Below are positions 23,436-27,232 of a DNA stretch of 27,232 nt, one piece after another. The translations under genes and the position numbers were made by a program. This DNA is from Lachnospiraceae bacterium UBA3287 (lineage in GTDB: Bacteria > Bacillota > Clostridia > Lachnospirales > Lachnospiraceae), in the NCBI GenBank assembly GCA_002362155.1, contig DETN01000161.1, positions 1-27,232 on the forward strand, written 5' to 3'. Position 1 is the first letter of the stretch. The number at the start of each line of letters is the position of its first letter. A model generated the notes under the pieces. That model ran no database searches and had not been told where the DNA came from. It saw nothing but the letters and a program-made list of their open reading frames with translations.

Positions 23436-24527
23436 TCATTTACGGTTATGGCGGGCATTTCGGGATGACTGGTCTGTCTCATGTGTGTCTTCAAAGAAGG
23501 AATCATCCATGAAGGGGTCTTCTGAGGAAGGGTCTTCCTCTCTGTCCAGGGCCATGCGGAGCAGGGCTATATATTCGTCATAGTCCCTGTGGGAAAGATC
23601 AGGGAAGGCTTCCAGGAGACGCCTTGTGCCGAAGAATCTGGGTCCCAGGATCTTTTTCGTGATCCTGCGCCTCTGTTCCACTGCCTTTTTATAGTTTTCT
23701 CTGCCCAGATCCCTGGCGCGTCTTGCCCGGTCCGCGGCGGCCTGTGCCTTTTCGCCCAGCCCTTCTCTGGTCTCCCGGGCTCTGTCAAGGATCTCTTCCC
23801 TTTTCTCCGCTGCCTTATCCCGCAGCTCTGCCCTGGCCAGGGCTCCCTGGATTCTGCCTTCGGCGATGACGTTCTGGGTCTTTAAGGCTCCTCCTCCGAT
23901 CTTTTCGCTCATGGCGTCGCTGAAGACGTGCATGCGGGCCTGGACCTCATCCAGTTCCTTCAGGTAGCGGTTCATGCCCCGGACCTCCAGGACGGTCACG
24001 ATAAAGTCCGCCATATAGACGGCATAAAAGAAGGCAAGAAAGATCCATCCGTACCTTTCCGGGATCCTGTCCGTGGATACGGCTTCCACAGTGGGGTGGA
24101 CAAGCTTGATGACGAATACCCCGCCAAGCCCCCACAGGATGCTGAACTGGAGGCAGATATAGCCGTTCAGGTTGAAGGGCCGCATCCGGTAGTCCCACCA
24201 TCTGGCATGAAAGAGCACGTCCAGCAGGCGGCCTGCGATCAGCTCCACCGTACTGGCCAAGACCATGGCCCCCAGAAAAACGACAAAGCCTCCGGCGTCC
24301 TCCACGCGGGCGCCTCCCTCCCCCACCCCGTCCATGACAAGGTGCAGGCAGGCCAGAAGGGCCAGCATGCCGAACCCGTAGACCGGACACACAGGACCGT
24401 TCAGAAAGCCCCTGTTTTTGATCTTCCCCGAGACCAGGGTGCAGTAGACCACTTCCACCACCCATCCCAGGGCTGAATAAAGTAAAAAGAACCAGCAGAT
24501 CTCGTAATATGTCATCCCGGCAATCAT
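23436..24527 (-). CDS. CmpB-type (DUF1113) membrane protein with long charged tail
   Basis: The first 190 residues match the 'putative ABC transporter type IV' (CmpB/DUF1113) family: MTYYEICWFFLLYSALGWVVEV, then GFLNGPVCPVYGFG, ELIAGRLLDVLFHARWWDYR and FNLNGYICLQFSILWG. About five membrane segments are visible, ending near YMADFIVTVLEV. The C-terminal half (about 190-363) is a long, highly charged helical region rich in Ala, Arg and Glu, probably coiled coil, ending in an acidic tail. No ATPase is adjacent and the biochemical role of this family is not known to me. The ATG at 24527 has AGAAGGAG eleven bases upstream; the internal ATG at 24515 lacks a site. Confidence 0.82.
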   Translation of the reverse strand: MIAGMTYYEICWFFLLYSALGWVVEVVYCTLVSGKIKNRGFLNGPVCPVYGFGMLALLACLHLVMDGVGEGGARVEDAGGFVVFLGAMVLASTVELIAGRLLDVLFHARWWDYRMRPFNLNGYICLQFSILWGLGGVFVIKLVHPTVEAVSTDRIPERYGWIFLAFFYAVYMADFIVTVLEVRGMNRYLKELDEVQARMHVFSDAMSEKIGGGALKTQNVIAEGRIQGALARAELRDKAAEKREEILDRARETREGLGEKAQAAADRARRARDLGRENYKKAVEQRRRITKKILGPRFFGTRRLLEAFPDLSHRDYDEYIALLRMALDREEDPSSEDPFMDDSFFEDTHETDQSSRNARHNRK

Positions 24528-24682
24528 TTACGCACTTTCTCCTTCTATTGTTATAAACAGATTTCCGGACCTGTGCCGGAATCCTTTCCTGTCTTGCCTT
24601 TTAGATCTTTTCCTGACCGCCGCACCGTCCTTTGCAGACAGCAGCAGGAATTCGGGAGACAGCTATACTGTTTACGCCTTTG

Positions 24683-24711
24683 TTGCAACAGTAAACTACA
24701 ACTATTATAAT
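24683..24711 (+). promoter_or_regulatory. Promoter for the zinc-ribbon gene
   Basis: TTGCAA (24683-24688), a 17-base spacer and a perfect TATAAT (24706-24711) on the plus strand. Transcription from here would give a leader of about 130 bases before the ATG at 24851. It sits in the 323-base divergent spacer to the CmpB-type gene, which holds no other convincing gene. Confidence 0.65.
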
Positions 24712-24781
24712 ATTCCTGCATCCATGACGGAACAGAAAAGAACACGCATCTTATTATTATCTGACGCCGGAAGCAGAATAA

Positions 24782-24816
24782 GGGTTCGATCTGGTAAGGT
24801 TCATGGTGCAGAACCC
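24782..24816 (+). repeat. Inverted repeat in the leader of the zinc-ribbon gene
   Basis: GGGTTC (24782-24787) pairs with GAACCC (24811-24816). A second GGTTC (24798-24802) inside the loop could pair with the same downstream arm, so two exclusive hairpins are possible. It lies 35 bases before the start codon. The stems are short and no riboswitch family is recognised. Confidence 0.3.
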
Positions 24817-24850
24817 AGAATCAGACAGAATAAAAAAGAAGGAATAAACG

Positions 24851-25738
24851 ATGGCATCAACAAGTAAATGCAGATACTGCGGGGCTGTTGTATCGTCAGA
24901 AGAAAGATACTGCCAGAACTGCGGCGCACCGAACGAAGGATTCGTCGCGGATTCAGAGCAGCGTATCTATACACCCGGAACCATTGAAGAACTGAAAGAA
25001 TACTGTGCCGAGCGGAATATGCCGCTCCTCAGGATGCGTTTTTTCATCGGGGAGGATCAGCGGGAGCCCAAGGCTTACGGAATTTACAGGGACGGGAATG
25101 ACTTTATCGTTTACAAAAACAAGGCCGACGGGCAGAGGGCCATCCGTTATCAGGGACCGGATGAAGCCCATGCTGTAAGAGAACTCTTTCTGAAGCTGAT
25201 GGCTGAATGCCGTCTGCGGGGAATCTCTCCTGACGGAAGTATACAGGAAAAGACTCTGTTAAGGGTGCCGGAAAAGACTCCGGTAAGGGTGCCGGAAAAG
25301 ACTTCGGGACGTATGGAGCCGTCCGGAAAAGTAAGCCCGAAAGCCCTAGCCTTTATAGCTTTTGTGGTAATATCCATTCTCATTTATACTATTTCGGCCT
25401 TTTCCCAGAAATTTGAAGGCCCGGACGAATACTACTACAGCGGCTCCGGATCCAGCTGGGACGACGAAGATGATTTCCCCGATTACTACTATGAAGATGA
25501 TGATGAAGAAGATGTAGATGATGATGTAGATTATTATTATATAGGCGGAGATGATGAGGATTCGGACTGGGGCAGCAGCTCTGAGGATACAGACACCTGG
25601 GCGGATTCTTTTGATTCTTCGGACAGCGGAGATGACTGGGACTCGGACTGGGGAAGCAGCTTTGATGATTCAGACACCTGGGATAATTCTTTTGACTCCT
25701 GGGACAGCGGGGATACAGACTGGGATTCGGACTGGTAA
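24851..25738 (+). CDS. Zinc-ribbon, single-pass membrane protein with acidic Trp-rich repeat tail
   Basis: A 295-residue protein of unknown role. An N-terminal zinc ribbon has C7-x2-C10 and C21-x2-C24. A middle globular part (about 35-125) contains a beta-rich stretch (FIVYKNKADGQRAIRYQG) and a helix (AHAVRELFLKLMAEC). A short tandem repeat with the VPEKT unit precedes one membrane segment (about 165-186, AFIAFVVISILIYTISAF). The remaining 105 or so residues contain no Lys or Arg and are built of Asp, Ser, Trp, Tyr and Gly, including two near-identical units of 27 and 28 residues (DSDWGSS...DSFDS...DSGD). By the positive-inside rule the tail is probably outside the cell. AAGGA seven bases before the ATG supports the start. 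It has its own promoter and terminator. Confidence 0.85.
   Translation: MASTSKCRYCGAVVSSEERYCQNCGAPNEGFVADSEQRIYTPGTIEELKEYCAERNMPLLRMRFFIGEDQREPKAYGIYRDGNDFIVYKNKADGQRAIRYQGPDEAHAVRELFLKLMAECRLRGISPDGSIQEKTLLRVPEKTPVRVPEKTSGRMEPSGKVSPKALAFIAFVVISILIYTISAFSQKFEGPDEYYYSGSGSSWDDEDDFPDYYYEDDDEEDVDDDVDYYYIGGDDEDSDWGSSSEDTDTWADSFDSSDSGDDWDSDWGSSFDDSDTWDNSFDSWDSGDTDWDSDW
25246..25308 (+). repeat. 24-base tandem repeat within the zinc-ribbon gene
   Basis: Two copies (25261-25284 and 25285-25308) differ at only two or so positions, and a partial copy (25246-25260) precedes them. They encode repeated VPEKT units just before the membrane segment. In-frame length makes copy-number change tolerable. Confidence 0.8.
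25559..25735 (+). repeat. Asp/Ser/Trp tandem repeat in the C-terminal tail
   Basis: Two units, 25559-25639 (27 codons) and 25640-25723 (28 codons), share DSDWGSS, a DTDTW/DSDTW block, SFDS and DSGD. A third start, DSDW, closes the protein at 25724-25735. The likeness is clearer at protein than at DNA level, which points to an older duplication held by selection on composition. Confidence 0.75.
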
Positions 25739-25830
25739 GCTGAACTGAAAGACCTCTCTTTGTCTGTGACTTAGTTTTCATCCGGCAAAAACAGCTGCTC
25801 CGTTTTCCCGATACGGCAGTGTTCACGCTA

Positions 25831-25859
25831 AAAAAGGCAGACCGGCAGTCTGCCTTTTT
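25831..25859. terminator. Bidirectional terminator between convergent genes
   Basis: A perfect 12-pair stem (25831-25842 with 25848-25859), a five-base loop, and five A/T pairs at its base so that either strand ends in a T-run. It lies 93 bases after the zinc-ribbon stop and about 75 bases after the YhfC stop on the opposite strand. Confidence 0.9.
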
Positions 25860-25935
25860 AAGTGTCATGACAGAAAGCATAAGGAGACCTGCACACAGCG
25901 TGGTCTCTCTGTAGTACTGCAGGCTGCGTCTGTCA

Positions 25936-26742
25936 TTAAACCTCGTCTTCTTTCCTGCACTCTGTCCAGACTTTCTTTGCCTGGACGGCGGCTGCCAGAG
26001 CCATGGTGCCCACTACTGCTTCCACTGCCGCGGTGGGGAACCCTGCCGCCGCTATGATGACAGACATACCGTCCACCAGGGCATGGATCAGGATGGCCAT
26101 GGGGTAGAGATAGAACTTTCCTTTTTCTTTGACGGCGAACCAGACAAGGACGGAAAGGGAAATGTGCAGGGCAATGGCAAAAAGCCTCTCTATGCCGCCC
26201 ATCAAAAAATCCAGGGGCTGGGTCTCGATCAGGGTCTGTATACTGGCTTCCACCTGAGAGAGGGCCTCTCCGGTCAGACTCCCTGTCAGAACCGCCGTAT
26301 TTCCGCTGTTGATCAGCTCCGTCCAGATCAGGTTGTTGATCATGGTCATGCCCACCAGAAGGACAGATTCAAGGCCCCCGTGTCCCGCCCCGTACATGAG
26401 GGCGTTGGCGTCTTTGTCCATCCTCTTCCTGAGGAGGGTCTTAAAGGCAAACAGCCTTCCGGTCTCTTCGAAAAGACCGGCGGCCAGTCCTCCGTAAACG
26501 GCATAGAGCAGGGTATTTCCCTGGATCAGGGCGCCGGCCGGGGAAGAAAGCACGGCCTGGTGCATGAGAGATTCCAGGACCAGGGCAAAGACGAACATGA
26601 TCAGGCAGCCCACGAAGAAAGGCAGGATATCCGCCTTTTTTCTGACTCTGAAATAGACCAGAAGGAGAAATGGCACCACCGTGGCGATGGAGCAGGAAAT
26701 CACCATAAAGATCACTGACAGGGACGAAATTTTCGCACTCAT
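25936..26742 (-). CDS. YhfC-family intramembrane protease-like protein
   Basis: A 268-residue membrane protein with about seven hydrophobic segments. The motif GLFEETGRLFAFK (E92, E93, R96), then GAGHGGLES (H121, E125), and later ILIHALVDGMSV match the YhfC (DUF2324) family, which resembles the CPBP/Rce1-type intramembrane proteases in its Glu-Glu...Arg and His patterns. Protease activity is inferred, not shown. AAAGGAG six bases before the ATG gives a firm start. It converges on the zinc-ribbon gene and shares a terminator with it. Confidence 0.87.
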   Translation of the reverse strand: MSAKISSLSVIFMVISCSIATVVPFLLLVYFRVRKKADILPFFVGCLIMFVFALVLESLMHQAVLSSPAGALIQGNTLLYAVYGGLAAGLFEETGRLFAFKTLLRKRMDKDANALMYGAGHGGLESVLLVGMTMINNLIWTELINSGNTAVLTGSLTGEALSQVEASIQTLIETQPLDFLMGGIERLFAIALHISLSVLVWFAVKEKGKFYLYPMAILIHALVDGMSVIIAAAGFPTAAVEAVVGTMALAAAVQAKKVWTECRKEDEV

Positions 26743-26815
26743 TGAAAGCTCCTTTCAAGCATGAACAGCATATGATGGATACATCTTCTGTCTGTTAAAA
26801 ATGTCATTTATACGC

Positions 26816-26899
26816 AGGGCAGATGCCCTGTAAATCGTCTGCCATTTACGTTTCGGCTTCCCGGGTCACTGCTCTCCCGGGACTGTCTTCCGGGAAGCC
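26816..26899. repeat. Cluster of three inverted repeats upstream of yhfC
   Basis: CAGGGC/GCCCTG (26816-26821 with 26826-26831), GTAAAT/ATTTAC (26830-26835 with 26844-26849), and a perfect ten-base arm pair (26855-26864 with 26890-26899) lie one after another between the ArsC-like stop and the YhfC start. The largest stem has no T-run on the minus strand, so it is not a standard terminator, though it may help 3'-end formation of the ArsC-like gene. Confidence 0.5.
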
Positions 26900-26903
26900 C
26901 CGG

Positions 26904-27232
26904 TCATGACCATGTCTTCCAGATCTCCGGCTGACAGCCTATGGTAGCCTGCCGCCCGTTCCGGACAATGGGAAGCTTCAGGACAGACTGGTTCTCCAGG
27001 ACCTTCTGTGCCCTGTCTTCTTCGGCGATCCAGGTGATCAGTGCCAGCAGGTCTTTGTCTTTACACCCCTGATCGATCATGTTATCCAGACCTCCCACGG
27101 CCTTTTTCACCGATTCGAACTCCCCTCTGGATAGTCCCTTTTCCTTCATTATAATCTGCGGGATACCACGTCCATAGGAGCAGCTGCAGCGCATGGGCGT
27201 GGAGGAACGCGGTCTTTTTTCTTTCCACGAAA
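26904..27232 (-). CDS. ArsC/Spx-like thioredoxin-fold protein, partial and with aberrant N-terminus
   Basis: The C-terminal part is clearly ArsC/Spx-like: MKEKGLSRGEFESVKKAVGG, a helical KDKDLLALITWIAEED, and the diagnostic LPIVRNGRQATIGCQPEIWKTW. These proteins are usually about 115-120 residues and begin with a strand and a redox CxxC or a single Cys. Here the frame is open to the window edge. The sequence before MKEKG (about 27 visible residues, including RCSCSYGRGIPQII) does not resemble the expected first strand and helix, and appears to lack two residues before MKEKG. An internal ATG at 27194 would give 96 residues. It is either cut by the window edge and divergent, or broken. The redox site cannot be judged. 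Confidence 0.65.
   Translation of the reverse strand, partial: SWKEKRPRSSTPMRCSCSYGRGIPQIIMKEKGLSRGEFESVKKAVGGLDNMIDQGCKDKDLLALITWIAEEDRAQKVLENQSVLKLPIVRNGRQATIGCQPEIWKTWS

Noticed and set aside
24551..24745. 64-codon minus-strand open frame upstream of the CmpB-type gene
   Set aside because: Cys/Ser/Gln-rich without motifs or a ribosome site; it covers the promoter of the zinc-ribbon gene, so it is most likely spacer DNA.
25501..25540. Low-complexity GAT-rich tract that might suggest a microsatellite or array
   Set aside because: It is in frame and encodes the Asp/Glu/Tyr-rich part of the zinc-ribbon protein; no spacer-repeat pattern is present, so it is not CRISPR-like.
25389..25880. 163-codon minus-strand open frame opposite the acidic tail
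   Set aside because: Its Pro/Ser/His/Leu-rich repeats are simply the antisense of the Asp/Ser/Trp repeats, and it overlaps the bidirectional terminator.

Overview
The window looks like chromosomal core sequence from an anaerobic, moderately GC-rich clostridial bacterium, most likely a member of the Lachnospiraceae. This rests on gene content and order (miaB-mutS-mutL-miaA followed by a methionine gamma-lyase-family gene; ylmE-sepF; radC beside PBP2/RodA and methylglyoxal synthase), on a desulfoferrodoxin, and on Gram-positive style ribosome binding sites and sigma-A-like promoters. Nearly all genes lie on the minus strand; only one convincing gene (24851-25738) is on the plus strand. I see no CRISPR array, insertion sequence, integrase, tRNA or rRNA.

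Layout, left to right. 1-570: desulfoferrodoxin with its own promoter and terminator. 569-3155: a translationally coupled set, aroB-lspA-rluD. 3192-6168: an operon of a HlyD-like membrane protein, ylmE (PLP homeostasis) and sepF (division), with a promoter at 6140-6168 and a terminator at 3192-3231. 6273-6827: a small P-loop protein with its own promoter and terminator. 6881-20989: a long same-strand run with a strong promoter upstream of miaB (20961-20989), continuing through mutS, mutL, miaA, a methionine gamma-lyase-family PLP enzyme, radC, PBP2 and RodA to mgsA. It combines tRNA modification, mismatch repair and wall elongation. 21054-21273: a probable gene remnant with a terminator. 21360-24527: a secreted GH3 N-acetylhexosaminidase and a CmpB-type membrane protein. 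24683-25859: a membrane-anchored zinc-ribbon protein with an acidic, Trp-rich repeated tail, ending in a bidirectional terminator. 25936-27232: a YhfC-family membrane protein and a truncated or odd ArsC/Spx-like gene at the window edge.

Most of this is housekeeping, and I did not find a convincing new multi-gene system. The best leads are a methylglyoxal synthase whose catalytic-base aspartate is read as methionine; a radC-PBP2-RodA-mgsA locus with no mreBCD or minCDE, which suggests a coccoid cell; a PBP2 with a roughly 245-residue insertion; and the zinc-ribbon protein with a Lys/Arg-free Asp/Trp/Ser tail. Family assignments come from recognising motifs by eye; no searches were run.
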